Shown here: positions 7,613 through 15,392 of the stretch, in pieces | Position numbering within the stretch: position 1 is the stretch's first letter | Layout of the letters: every line of letters begins with the position of its first letter | From: Streptomyces sp. AcH 505 | Lineage (GTDB): Bacteria; Actinomycetota; Actinomycetes; Streptomycetales; Streptomycetaceae | Direction: 5' to 3' | Length of the DNA stretch: 64,000 nt | Assembly (NCBI RefSeq): GCF_000818175.1 | Contig: NZ_JTIY01000003.1 | Coordinates: 4,976 to 68,975, forward strand | Made by a program: the position numbers and the translations under genes | Notes under the pieces: model-generated | Database searches by the model: none | Seen by the model: the letters and a program-made list of their open reading frames with translations, nothing else | Told to the model about the DNA's origin: nothing

Positions 7613-7629
7613 CCCGGGGCAACGATCCG
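7613..7629 (+). repeat. 17-bp leader repeat, copy 2
   Basis: Second copy of the 17-mer at 5178-5194, 24 bases upstream of the gene starting at 7654. The surrounding non-coding stretch (7459-7653) carries no other recognised signal. Confidence 0.45.
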
Positions 7630-7653
7630 CCGCGGCAGCCCCAGCATGGACGT

Positions 7654-8085
7654 ATGGCCCTTCCCAAGACCCGCCCCGAAGAGTCCAACCTCGTCGCCCA
7701 CGCGCGCCGTGAACTCCGAATCCTCGAAGAAGACCCCGACACCATCAGAGGCATCTGCGACGTCGTCCACGCGTTCGCCAAGATGGGCCACAGCGGCGGT
7801 AGCGCCCCCTACGCCATCTCCTACCTCGAACGGCTCCTGCGGTACGAGCCGCTCTCCGAACTCACCGACGACCCATCCGAATGGCTCGACCGGCACGCAG
7901 AGGGCATGACGACCAGCCCCCTGTGGCAGTCCGTGCGCCACCCGGACGCAATGAGCACCGACGGCGGTAAGACGTACATCCTGCTGTCGGAGCAAACCGC
8001 GGCCGGCGACCTGACCACCACACCCCTCCACCGCTCCAAGACCGTGCCGATGCCCGACCTGCCCGCCGACGAGGTGAGCGGCTGA
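7654..8085 (+). CDS. Conserved-looking phage protein
   Basis: A 143-residue protein with a helical N-terminus (NLVAHARRELRILEEDPDTI), a central HAFAKMGHSGGSAPYAI block, and a C-terminal DGGKTYILLSE strand. It looks like a family I have seen in actinobacteriophage early regions, but I cannot name it. ATG 7654 lacks a ribosome site. The next gene overlaps by one base (TGATG). No active-site motif is evident. Confidence 0.65.
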   Translation: MALPKTRPEESNLVAHARRELRILEEDPDTIRGICDVVHAFAKMGHSGGSAPYAISYLERLLRYEPLSELTDDPSEWLDRHAEGMTTSPLWQSVRHPDAMSTDGGKTYILLSEQTAAGDLTTTPLHRSKTVPMPDLPADEVSG

Positions 8086-8567
8086 TGGCCTCCGACGACC
8101 CCACCATCACCGACCTCCGCCGCGAACTGGACAAAGCAGCCGAAGCCCTCAACGGCTGCGCCACCCACCTCGCCCACCACGCCGAAATGAACGCCGCACT
8201 CCACTGCTCCGAGCGCGTCATGTACTCCCCCCTCCACGCCAAGGTTGCCGCGGCGCTCGCTGGGATCGACCACGCCCTGAAGCGCACCCAGCTCATCGGG
8301 ACTGCATCGGCAGCGATGATCCCCATCGAGGACACCGCTGACCTCGTCAAGGTCCTCTCCGACCTCGACCGCTGCCAACACGGACGCCACCAGGGCGACG
8401 CGTGCGGCCCCGCCGACGCCTGCACAGGCACGTCAGCAGGCAACCCCCACATCCGGCCCGGGCAGGTCATCGGCTACGGCCTGCGCGGCGACCTGATCGT
8501 CATGCCGCCCCGGGACTCGAAGCACATCCCCAAGGCCTGGCGACGCAACGCAGAGGGGAGCGTCTGA
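8085..8567 (+). CDS. Hypothetical protein
   Basis: A 160-residue protein, coupled to its neighbours by TGATG overlaps on both sides. The N-terminal half is a helical bundle with His and Cys (CATHLAHHAEMNAALHCSERV). The middle has C..H..H..C..C residues (DRCQHGRHQGDACGPADAC), a possible zinc site. The C-terminus is strand-rich. Function unknown. Confidence 0.65.
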   Translation: MASDDPTITDLRRELDKAAEALNGCATHLAHHAEMNAALHCSERVMYSPLHAKVAAALAGIDHALKRTQLIGTASAAMIPIEDTADLVKVLSDLDRCQHGRHQGDACGPADACTGTSAGNPHIRPGQVIGYGLRGDLIVMPPRDSKHIPKAWRRNAEGSV

Positions 8568-8992
8568 TGGTGAAGCCCCCGGACGACCGCCGGCAGGCCG
8601 TCGCTGACTGGCTCCGCGCCAACGGTGTCGACCCCAATCACGTTCCCCGCGACACAGACCTCACCATCAGCACCAGCCCCGACGGCACCCGCCACCTCAA
8701 CTACGAAGCGTTCGTCGTGGACTCCGAAGGTCGCAAGATGGTCGATGAGCGGGGCACGAGCGCCGCCATCGAACCGCGCACCGTACCCCTCGCTGTGCCA
8801 CCCCCCGGCTGGTGGCAGCCGCACCAGAAACCCATCCGCGGCCAACTCCTCGCCGCCCTCGAACGCTGCCGAACCCTCATCAACGCAGGTCCGAACACTG
8901 CCCTCACGACACCCGGCGACTACGAGCACGGCTGGGACGCTGCCATGGAAGCGATCCAGACCGCCATCGCCGACCCGAAGGCGAGCAACTGA
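8567..8992 (+). CDS. Hypothetical protein
   Basis: A 141-residue protein, translationally coupled at both ends. The N-terminal 60 residues look like a small alpha/beta domain (VADWLRANGVDPNHVPRDTDLTI followed by YEAFVVDSEGRKM). The C-terminus is helical (GQLLAALERCRTLI, WDAAMEAIQTAIAD). This layout recurs in Streptomyces phages, but no function is assigned. Confidence 0.65.
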   Translation: MVKPPDDRRQAVADWLRANGVDPNHVPRDTDLTISTSPDGTRHLNYEAFVVDSEGRKMVDERGTSAAIEPRTVPLAVPPPGWWQPHQKPIRGQLLAALERCRTLINAGPNTALTTPGDYEHGWDAAMEAIQTAIADPKASN

Positions 8993-9243
8993 TGACGCCC
9001 ATCGTCCCGATCACGGTCGTCGCCGTGTGCCTCGTTTTGTGCGGGTTGTGCATCGTCAGCGCGTTGCAGGCCCGCGCGGAACGAGTCGACGCAGAAGCGG
9101 CCGCAGAGAAGGCCCAGGAAGCCGCTCACGCCCTCCGTGAGGCACGCGCCGTCCAGTTGGGCCCGGTACACGTCACGTCCAGGCTGAGCCCCGTCCAGGT
9201 AGGCGAGATCATCGCACGCAACCTCCGCCGGGGCGGCACCTGA
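8992..9243 (+). CDS. Small membrane protein
   Basis: An 83-residue protein with one N-terminal membrane segment (residues 4-26, PITVVAVCLVLCGLCIVSAL) followed by an Ala/Glu-rich helix (AERVDAEAAAEKAQEAAHAL). Topology is probably N-out, C-in. The start overlaps the previous stop. Its position in the early operon makes a lysis role unlikely. Confidence 0.65.
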   Translation: MTPIVPITVVAVCLVLCGLCIVSALQARAERVDAEAAAEKAQEAAHALREARAVQLGPVHVTSRLSPVQVGEIIARNLRRGGT

Positions 9244-9521
9244 TGGACCAGGCCCCGACCCCGGACAAGAAGGCCCTATACGAGCGGCTTGAGCAGGCCA
9301 TCGCCGCTGTCACCCAAGCCGAGGAGTACGACGGGATCCTCACCGAATGGGTGGTCCTGACTGTGCACCACCGGGTTGACGCTGAAGGTGACAGCATCCC
9401 CCTCTACGGGAAGCTCCTCCCCGGCGGAGGCGGACGGGCCGCGATTCACTGGGTCCTGGGCCTGGTCGGCTTTCAGTACGCACGGCTGCGCGCTGCTGCT
9501 GCCGAGTCCGACGAAGACTGA
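9243..9521 (+). CDS. DUF7213-like phage protein
   Basis: A 92-residue protein. LEQAIAAVTQAEEYDGILTEWVVLTVHHRVD, then IHWVLGLVGFQYARLRA, matches the pattern of the phage family DUF7213 as I recall it; its function is unknown. It is the last gene of the rightward operon and is followed at 9693 by a perfect hairpin terminator. Confidence 0.7.
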   Translation: MDQAPTPDKKALYERLEQAIAAVTQAEEYDGILTEWVVLTVHHRVDAEGDSIPLYGKLLPGGGGRAAIHWVLGLVGFQYARLRAAAAESDED

Positions 9522-9692
9522 TGCGCCGGATCCGCGCATAGTCGGGCGCAATGTCAGTGCCTGGTGCAACACTGGCGTTGGCACCATTCCGCCTGGTCTC
9601 GGGATGGGGTTCCCTGGTCTGATGTGCCGGCCACGCCCCCGGGCAGTGACCCGCTCAGGCCGGCAGCCGCCCTGTGGGTTGGCCGCAACGCC

Positions 9693-9724
9693 AACGCCCC
9701 GCTGAGTACCCCCAGCGGGGCGTT
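9693..9724. terminator. Bidirectional terminator between converging operons
   Basis: Perfect 12-bp stem (AACGCCCCGCTG with CAGCGGGGCGTT) and an 8-nt loop, lying between the rightward operon ending at 9521 and the leftward gene ending at 9744. The preceding 9522-9692 holds no gene I can support. Confidence 0.8.
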
Positions 9725-9743
9725 CGTGCGTTCGGATCCCCAG

Positions 9744-10706
9744 TCACTCCTCGTCGGCATAGGCGATGTGGGCACCGGCCTGCGCAGCGGCACGGGCGGC
9801 GACCTGCCGGTGCCAGGATGCCGACCACCGGCCGTGCGGGTTCGCCGCCACGTACTCGTCGTCGCTGCGGTAGGTGATGACTGTGTCGTCATCCCCGGCC
9901 TCATATGCGGCGACCAGGTCTGTGACCGCCTTGTCGGTCTGCTCCCGCAGTTCGGCAACCTCGGGGCGGATCCGACCCGGCACAGCGTCGCGACCCTGCT
10001 CCCACGACCGCACAGTCCGCGGGTTCACCCGCAACAGTTTCGCGAAGTGGTCACCAGTCAGGCCGAGCGTCTCGCGGGCCGTCCGCAGCTCGGCATCGGT
10101 CAGCGGGTCCTCCTCTGCCAGCTCGTCCCGCAGGCCCCGCAGGTAGCCCTCCAGGCCGGGGCAGACGACGACGCCGGACGGGCCGACCTCGGCCAGATCC
10201 CCGAGGATCTCCGACTCGATCTCGGTGAGGCGGGCATCGGTGGTGTCCGCCGTGATGTCGTACTCATCGGCCTCGCTGCCGTTGATGACCCCGTCGATGT
10301 CCCACTCCTGGACCAGGTCGCTGTCGTCGTAGTCCTCCTCGTCGGATCCGAGCAGGCTCTCGATTTCCGCCTCGGCGGCCTCGGCGTCCTCGCCGAGCAC
10401 GGCGATCATGCTGTTGCCGTCCCACTTCTCCTCCCAGTCGGCGAGGATGCGGTCGGCCAGCGGGGCGACCTGCTGCATCATGCGGTTCGCTGCATCGCCG
10501 GTCAGGACGGGGATGGTGTAGCGGCGGTCGAAGCCGTAGAAGACGGAGAAGGGCTGGGCGTTCCCCCCGACCTCTGAGTCGTAGTTGGCGAGCAGCTTTC
10601 CCTCGCGTAGATCCAGTTCAATGTAGGCGCCCTGCGTTTCGAACTGACCGTCGTAGTGGCGGAAAAGCTCAAGCGGGTCGGTGCACTCGATGATCCCGAC
10701 AGGCAT
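9744..10706 (-). CDS. XRE-type HTH protein with acidic N-terminal domain
   Basis: A 320-residue protein. Residues about 205-245 (LTDAELRTARETLGLTGDHF, then LRVNPRTVRSWEQG) form an XRE-like helix-turn-helix of the type found in DUF1870/Aca-like regulators. The N-terminal 100 residues form an alpha/beta domain (FRHYDGQFETQGAYIELDLR), followed by a very acidic linker (SDEEDYDDSDL). The ribosome site is GGGGGATC. It sits 37 bases after the HTH gene at 10744, probably in one operon. A regulatory role is likely; the target is unknown. Confidence 0.7.
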   Translation of the reverse strand: MPVGIIECTDPLELFRHYDGQFETQGAYIELDLREGKLLANYDSEVGGNAQPFSVFYGFDRRYTIPVLTGDAANRMMQQVAPLADRILADWEEKWDGNSMIAVLGEDAEAAEAEIESLLGSDEEDYDDSDLVQEWDIDGVINGSEADEYDITADTTDARLTEIESEILGDLAEVGPSGVVVCPGLEGYLRGLRDELAEEDPLTDAELRTARETLGLTGDHFAKLLRVNPRTVRSWEQGRDAVPGRIRPEVAELREQTDKAVTDLVAAYEAGDDDTVITYRSDDEYVAANPHGRWSASWHRQVAARAAAQAGAHIAYADEE

Positions 10707-10743
10707 AGTGATCCCCCTTCAGGGACTCGCGGGTGAGGGACGG

Positions 10744-11277
10744 TCAGAGGGCGGCAACGGCCGCGCGGGCACCGCGGGTGACCAGGTCCAGCAGGTTGAG
10801 GTAGTTCCGCTCGCCGTCCAGGTAGCGGATCTCGTAGACGTCGGCCCCGTAGTGGCGGAAGTGGAGCAGGCCGTCAGCGGCGTCGAACCACACCTTGTCG
10901 ATGGCGCCCAGGAGGCCAAGGGCGCGCCCGTTGGCGATGCCGCGGCCGTTAACGGAAGCCGAGGAGACGTTGCCGGTGCCGTAGCGGCTGACGTCGATGC
11001 CCGCCAGCTCGGCCCAGACGCCTTCGTTGAGGTAGACGCGGTCCATGCCGTTCTTCTGCCAGCGCCGGCCGCCGATCGCGGTCATCGACTCCGCGGTGAA
11101 GACGACGCGGCGGGCGGGGCGCTTCATCCTGCCGATGGCGATGCGTGCGGCGAGGGAGGCCGTGTCGATGATCCACTGTCCGGCCTGCTTGACTGCGGCG
11201 ACGACGCCGAGGCGGCACCAGGTGCGGACGGTGTCGACGGTGACGTGGGCCTCAACGGCTGCGGCGGTGGTGTTCAT
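10744..11277 (-). CDS. MerR/AlpA-type HTH protein
   Basis: A 177-residue protein. The N-terminus (EAHVTVDTVRTWCRLGVVAA, then KQAGQWIIDTASL) matches the winged HTH of MerR/excisionase-like proteins. The rest (RYLDGERNYLNLLDLV and similar) is not recognised. The ribosome site is GGAGAAG. It is the first gene of a two-gene operon with the XRE protein and is preceded by about 160 bases carrying a small inverted repeat (CACCC...GGGTG) near 11342. Confidence 0.7.
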   Translation of the reverse strand: MNTTAAAVEAHVTVDTVRTWCRLGVVAAVKQAGQWIIDTASLAARIAIGRMKRPARRVVFTAESMTAIGGRRWQKNGMDRVYLNEGVWAELAGIDVSRYGTGNVSSASVNGRGIANGRALGLLGAIDKVWFDAADGLLHFRHYGADVYEIRYLDGERNYLNLLDLVTRGARAAVAAL

Positions 11278-11443
11278 GGGCTTCTCCGAGTGACTTACGG
11301 AGTGGGCTGGGGCTGCTCCCCTGCCTCACGTGAACAGCATGCACCCTAAAACGGGGTGTGCGCAAGGGGGTTGCGGAAAGAGTGCACCAAACGGCAGCGG
11401 CCCCCGCCCAGTTGGACAGGAGCCGCATCCTCACCGCTCGCCC

Positions 11444-11767
11444 CTACGCCGGGAACGTCCCCGTGCACGCCAGGCAGATCAGCGAGCTACCCCACGCCGC
11501 CCGCGCCGTCTCCGCAACCCCAGCCCGCCGGAACCCTGCCGCACCCCACAAGCCGGCACCCAGCAGCACCAGCAGGCCAACCCAGGCACCCGACACCAGC
11601 ATGGCTATGCCCAGGACCGCCACCACAACCACCCCGACAAGCTGGACGCTCACCGCGGCCGGCTGTGCGTACCGGGCCTTCAACGGCGAGTCGGACGGCA
11701 AACTTTCCCAGTAGTGGGGCAGGTTTTGAACGTTCGACGACCCGCACTTTGGGCTCGGACAAAACAC
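11444..11767 (-). CDS. Zinc-ribbon membrane protein
   Basis: A 107-residue protein. The N-terminal FCPSPKCG and the C-terminal CLACTGTF supply four cysteines for one cytoplasmic zinc ribbon, which is split by two membrane helices (about 41-61 and 62-80, VVVVAVLGIAMLVSGAWVGL). A conserved-looking PHYWESLPSDSPLKARY block follows the first Cys pair. GTG 11767 has GGGAGG six bases upstream, preferred over further upstream starts. Function unknown. Confidence 0.75.
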   Translation of the reverse strand: MFCPSPKCGSSNVQNLPHYWESLPSDSPLKARYAQPAAVSVQLVGVVVVAVLGIAMLVSGAWVGLLVLLGAGLWGAAGFRRAGVAETARAAWGSSLICLACTGTFPA

Positions 11768-11945
11768 GGCGGCCTCCCTCGACAGGGACAGCAGACTGCC
11801 GTGGCCCGGGGGGTGACGCGACGCTACTGGTGGGTGTGTGAGGCGGGCCACAGAACACAGGGCGCAGGGGTCACGGCAGACGCAGGGGTGGCGGGGGAGT
11901 CACCGGGCGGGTGCGGGGTGAAGCGGCCCCGATATCCTGACGTGG

Positions 11946-11982
11946 CAGTGCCCCAGCCCGCTTTCCTCGGGCTGAGGCACTG
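11946..11982 (-). terminator. Hairpin terminator after gene 11996
   Basis: CAGTGCC and AGCCCG pair with CGGGCT and GGCACTG across a 2x2 internal mismatch and 7-nt loop. It lies just downstream of the leftward stop at 11996. There is no U-tract. Confidence 0.6.
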
Positions 11983-11995
11983 TGCTGTGCGGGGC

Positions 11996-12145
11996 CTACT
12001 TGCCGACAGTGGCGCAGTCGTGCTCGATGGACTCGATGACGTCGCCGGTCTTGTCGGTGCCCTGGATGTCGTCTTTCGCGCCGCAGCGTTGGCACTCCCA
12101 GCTGATCCAATAGGTGAATCCGGTCTGCTCCTGGGCTGGCTTCAT
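11996..12145 (-). CDS. Small CxxC protein
   Basis: A 49-residue protein: a Trp/Tyr-rich start (TGFTYWISWECQRCGAKDD) with one CxxC pair and a later Cys near the end (EHDCATV), so a three- or four-ligand zinc site is possible. The start overlaps the stop of the upstream gene (GGAATGA) and has GGGGGACGGGA as ribosome site. Unknown role. Confidence 0.6.
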   Translation of the reverse strand: MKPAQEQTGFTYWISWECQRCGAKDDIQGTDKTGDVIESIEHDCATVGK

Positions 12146-12321
12146 TCCCGTCCCCCTTCAGGGGTGTCGTTGGTGTCGTGAAGTTCGATGTCCAGGGGCA
12201 TGTTGAGGTACTGGAATGCAGCCTGGACGGTCGACAGGGGGTGGTCGGCGATATGCCGGGCCAAGGCGTAGGCGGCCGGGTCATCCGGCTCAGAGAGAGC
12301 CTGCCGTTGCGTGTCGGTCAT
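12142..12321 (-). CDS. Small hypothetical protein
   Basis: A 59-residue protein, coupled by ATGA to both the upstream and downstream genes, which is the main evidence that it is real. It has a helical centre (PAAYALARHIADHPLSTVQAAF) and an acidic tail. No motif recognised. Confidence 0.55.
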   Translation of the reverse strand: MTDTQRQALSEPDDPAAYALARHIADHPLSTVQAAFQYLNMPLDIELHDTNDTPEGGRE

Positions 12322-12701
12322 GCGGGGCGCCCCGTGTCGGCGGCGTCCGCCTTCTGGAATTCGACGGCTTCGCGTCGAAGGTGCCGAGCAGCCTCAGTCC
12401 AGGTACACAGGGCGCAATCACCACAGAGGCAGCCACCACCGTCGAACTGATCGCTGATGCTGTCGAGTTCGTCGGCAGCGGCCCGCCATGCAGCCACCCG
12501 CCCCACGGGTTCGGGCAGGACGGCCAGCACCGCATCGGCCGTGTCTCGGTACGCCGCCCCCATGCCTGTCTTGTTCAGCGGTACGAGATGGCCGGGGTGG
12601 TCGTGGGTGTACAGCGCCTCGGCGATGCGGTCGCGTAGAGCAGCTTGGTTCTGAGAGTCGGCTTGTACGGCGGACGCCCCAACCGTTGATCGTTCTGTCA
12701 C
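12318..12701 (-). CDS. Hypothetical protein with Cys cluster
   Basis: A 127-residue protein behind AGGAGGAATA and a GTG start. The middle block ALYTHDHPGHLVPLNKTGM and the later CLCGDCALCTW are typical of small actinophage proteins; the four cysteines may bind zinc. Helices fill the remainder. First of a three-gene overlapped operon (12701 to 11996). Confidence 0.65.
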   Translation of the reverse strand: MTERSTVGASAVQADSQNQAALRDRIAEALYTHDHPGHLVPLNKTGMGAAYRDTADAVLAVLPEPVGRVAAWRAAADELDSISDQFDGGGCLCGDCALCTWTEAARHLRREAVEFQKADAADTGRPA

Positions 12702-12789
12702 TATTCCTCCTGGTTTGATGTACCCATTCTGGCAGCAAAAAGGTGCGGGCGGTGGGGTGTTGGGGGTGCGAATTCGGTGGGGCGTCAGG

Positions 12790-13050
12790 TCAAAACCGCA
12801 GCGCTGGGTGGCATTTCTGGCACCTTCTCAGCGCCTTGATCCCCCGCTCGACCTCAACCTGGTAGGTCCGGGTCACCTCGTCGCACTCCTCACCCCCGCA
12901 CCAGGGCGCCCGCTCCCACCCGTCCGGTCTGGCGCCGCTGCGGGTTGTTTCGTCGCTGCGGTCCCACGCCGTGTCCTGGTACGGGTGATGGCCACGGCGT
13001 TCAACCGCCCGATACTTCGCCGCCAACGCCAGCCCCTGGGCCACACCCAC
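12790..13050 (-). CDS. Cys-containing protein, possibly frameshifted 5' end
   Basis: An 86-residue frame with CGGEEC and CQKC in its C-terminus (GIKALRRCQKCHPALRF). The start is uncertain. GTG 13050 has no ribosome site and the frame is closed upstream at about 13080. A different frame starts at GTG 13115, overlaps the upstream stop as GTGA, and reads MSVEEPGQAPPWREEQGPAP before turning into low-quality Arg-rich sequence. The two halves would join by a -1 shift near 13050, so either a frameshift, a sequencing error or reinitiation is involved. Confidence 0.55.
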   Translation of the reverse strand: MGVAQGLALAAKYRAVERRGHHPYQDTAWDRSDETTRSGARPDGWERAPWCGGEECDEVTRTYQVEVERGIKALRRCQKCHPALRF

Positions 13051-13111
13051 ATGACTGGCGCCGGGCCCTGCTCCTCACGCCACGGCGGAGCCTGCCCGGG
13101 CTCCTCCACGC

Positions 13112-13375
13112 TCACGGCGCCACACCACCCCGCGCTTGAGACTTCACCAGCATCTCCGTCTCATACCGGCTCCGAACCTCCCCCGCCACCTCACCCGCCT
13201 GCACATACAGGGTGATGCCCTCCTGGACCCGCCACGCCGCATCACGCCACGGCTGCCACGCATCTGCGGAGTAGTCCAAGTCCCGCAACTCCTCCTTCTC
13301 ACGGAGGGCCTGTCGTTGCAGGTCAACGAGTTGTTTCAGTTCTTCAGGGAGTTCACCTGTTTGTTCGATCGGCAC
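13112..13375 (-). CDS. Helical hypothetical protein
   Basis: An 87-residue protein rich in Glu, Leu and Arg, mostly helical (LVDLQRQALREKEELRDL). GTG 13375 has TAGGGT exactly six bases upstream and no ribosome site, the leaderless pattern. It ends with a GTGA overlap into the split gene below. Unknown function. Confidence 0.6.
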   Translation of the reverse strand: MPIEQTGELPEELKQLVDLQRQALREKEELRDLDYSADAWQPWRDAAWRVQEGITLYVQAGEVAGEVRSRYETEMLVKSQARGGVAP

Positions 13376-13493
13376 CCGCCGACCCTACGCCGACACCCCA
13401 CCCGAACCCGTGCGGTACCCGCTGGCCCGGACGGTGTCAGACTGGGAACGGCCCCGTCGCATCCCCCGTCGGCGGGGCCACCCCAAACACCAA

Positions 13494-13526
13494 AACGGCC
13501 CGCCCCCTGTGTGGGGGCGGGCCGTT
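13494..13526 (-). terminator. Intrinsic terminator, leftward
   Basis: Perfect 14-bp stem (AACGGCCCGCCCCC with GGGGGCGGGCCGTT) and a 5-nt loop. On the minus strand the stem runs into TTTTGG. It ends the long leftward operon coming from 19876. Confidence 0.85.
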
Positions 13527-13570
13527 GACGACGGGGAGGTCGGCGACACGCGACGCTACGCCGCACGGAA

Positions 13571-13607
13571 AGGAGCCCGCCACCCCCTGGAAGGGTGACG
13601 GGCTCCT
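13571..13607 (-). terminator. Second terminator hairpin
   Basis: AGGAGCCCG-CACCC pairs with GGGTG-CGGGCTCCT with one mismatch; TTTCC follows on the minus strand. It is in tandem with the terminator at 13494-13526, 48 bases after the stop at 13656. Confidence 0.7.
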
Positions 13608-13655
13608 GCAGCTGCGAGGCCGTGACACGACCGTACGCCGCCCCACACCGGCCTG

Positions 13656-14309
13656 TCAGGACGTCTGCACATAGGGGCGCAGCACCTTATCCACCCGGGC
13701 TGCCAGAACATCCGCGCGCAGCTGGTGACGAACCTGCGGGACGGCGGACAGGGTCGGCACCAACCACGCCGGGTCCAGGACGTACGCCACCCCGACCCCG
13801 GGGAGGTGCGTCTCGAGATGCCCGCCGGCCACGGTGGAGCCGTGTATGACCAGCACCGGCCAGACGACCACGTCCCCCATGCCGATCGCCGTGCTGACCG
13901 CGGCCGCGTACCCGCCGACCTTCACGATCTGCTCGTGCCGGTCCTCCGGCCCACAGTGCACCCGGCCAGCCACCACCGTCGTCGACCAAGTCCGCCGCCA
14001 CGCCTTCGTGTCCAGGACCACCACCCGAGTCCCGCAAGGGCTGACGAGGACGTGGTCCAGGTTGAAGCGGCGGTTGTGGAGCCGCATGTCGTGCCACACC
14101 CTCCACCCCTGGGCCTCGAGCTGCGCAAGTAACCGAGCGGTGGCCTCCTCCCCGGCCGCACCGTGCGCCCACAAGGCCGCCCTGGCGTCCGCACGGCGCA
14201 CCGCCGACCCAACACCCAACCAGGCCAGGACACGCCGCCACAGGCCCTTCCTGGCCCGCGCACGGATAGCCACAGCCTCAGCCGCGGCAGACCGACCCGC
14301 CGCGCTCAC
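13656..14309 (-). CDS. NERD-domain nuclease-related protein
   Basis: A 217-residue protein. Residues 52-110 match the NERD domain: GEE (E54) opening a helix, RRFNLDHVLVSP with D85, and VVVLDTKAW with D100-x-K102. Together these are the E...D...DxK arrangement of restriction-endonuclease-like folds, so DNA or RNA cleavage is plausible. The N-terminal 50 residues are Arg/Ala-rich. GTG 14309 overlaps the previous stop as GTGA. It is the last gene of the long leftward operon, before two terminators. Possible roles are host DNA breakdown or anti-phage nuclease; neither can be shown from sequence. Confidence 0.75.
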   Translation of the reverse strand: MSAAGRSAAAEAVAIRARARKGLWRRVLAWLGVGSAVRRADARAALWAHGAAGEEATARLLAQLEAQGWRVWHDMRLHNRRFNLDHVLVSPCGTRVVVLDTKAWRRTWSTTVVAGRVHCGPEDRHEQIVKVGGYAAAVSTAIGMGDVVVWPVLVIHGSTVAGGHLETHLPGVGVAYVLDPAWLVPTLSAVPQVRHQLRADVLAARVDKVLRPYVQTS

Positions 14310-14539
14310 CGGTCCTCCCGCTCGGGGTCGTCCCACACGATCAGAGTGTGACCGCCGTGACCGTGGACTGCCTCAGCATCTTCGATCCGGTCCCAGTTGA
14401 CTGTGGAAGCTCGATCACCCCGCCAACGGAGAGTGGCGGTCCCGTCTGGCCACAGCACACCATCAGCCACCCGGCCCGCACCCGACGCTCCGGTGACATC
14501 GTGGTTGCGCTGAAGATGGAAACGGCGAGGCATCGTCAT
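14306..14539 (-). CDS. Small hypothetical protein
   Basis: A 77-residue protein, ATGA-coupled to its upstream neighbour. The body is strand-rich (RVADGVLWPDGTATLRWRGD, then GGHTLIVWDD), like a small beta-barrel with TVNWDRIEDAEAVHG between. No motif recognised. Confidence 0.65.
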   Translation of the reverse strand: MTMPRRFHLQRNHDVTGASGAGRVADGVLWPDGTATLRWRGDRASTVNWDRIEDAEAVHGHGGHTLIVWDDPEREDR

Positions 14540-15006
14540 GAGCGGTCCCCTTCGCCGGCGATGTTCCGGATACCGAGGGTGTCGGCGTCGGTGACCAGTC
14601 CGGCCATGCGTGCGCACTGAGGGCCCTGCAGCCACTCCAGCACCTCACCAGTCCGGACCTCACCCCGCCCTGGGGACGCCTTCTGCGACTCATCCCTGAT
14701 CGTGCACATCTCCCTGACGAACGCCAGAGCGTCCTCGAGCTTGTAGACCTCCTGGCCCAGGCTCTCCACCTCCTCCCACGCCTCCCGACGGGTCAGAGGG
14801 ATGTCTTCCTCCGCATGCCGAGCGTCGTACGCCGCGCATGACCGTTCGATCCACGCCTTCGGGATCAGATGGACCGTGTGCCCGAGCGGGAACCGCACCT
14901 CGTACTCCGTGGTACGCCCCCAGTCCGCCGGGTGACGCAGCCAGTGCATGACCTCGTGCCAACCGGTGCCCCGGTGGTCTTCCATCCGTTCACGGGTCCG
15001 CTTCAT
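14536..15006 (-). CDS. Hypothetical protein
   Basis: A 156-residue protein, ATGA overlaps at both ends. The N-terminus (MEDHRGTGWHEVMHWLRHPA) is His/Trp-rich. A helix follows (WEEVESLGQEVYKLEDALAF), then VLEWLQGPQCARMAGLVTDA. No known domain. Confidence 0.65.
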   Translation of the reverse strand: MKRTRERMEDHRGTGWHEVMHWLRHPADWGRTTEYEVRFPLGHTVHLIPKAWIERSCAAYDARHAEEDIPLTRREAWEEVESLGQEVYKLEDALAFVREMCTIRDESQKASPGRGEVRTGEVLEWLQGPQCARMAGLVTDADTLGIRNIAGEGDRS

Positions 15007-15392
15007 GAGTACGCCTCCCCAAGTGCACGCCGCTCCGCGGCACGCTTCCGGTCCTGCTCTGCCTGCCACTGCCGCCACAACCGGGACTGCCGCATCGTCG
15101 GCGTCATGTTCCGGTTCCACTTCTTGGGCTGCCACGCCTCCTTGCCGCTGCCATGCGGGGCGGGCAGGTACGTCGTCTTACCGTCGTCGGTCCACACGTA
15201 GTTCCCAGCCCGGTGCAGGCCCTCGTGGCGCCGCTTCAGGGCGCACCGCCAGTGCCGGTAGCCCCCGCCCTCGCCAGGGATCCCGGTCTTCTGCGGCCGG
15301 TCGTTGCAGTAGCCAGCGGCCACAGCCAGTGCGTCGCGCCAACGGTTCTGTACGCGGTGGATCGTGATCCATACACGTCCGGGGATCCTCAT
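15003..15392 (-). CDS. Basic hypothetical protein
   Basis: A 129-residue protein with WITIHRVQNRWRDALAVAAG at the start, a GYRHWRCALKRRHEGLHRAG segment (C, H, H possible metal ligands) and a strongly basic C-terminal helix (RQWQAEQDRKRAAERR). The context is an overlapped operon. Possibly nucleic-acid binding. Confidence 0.65.
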   Translation of the reverse strand: MRIPGRVWITIHRVQNRWRDALAVAAGYCNDRPQKTGIPGEGGGYRHWRCALKRRHEGLHRAGNYVWTDDGKTTYLPAPHGSGKEAWQPKKWNRNMTPTMRQSRLWRQWQAEQDRKRAAERRALGEAYS

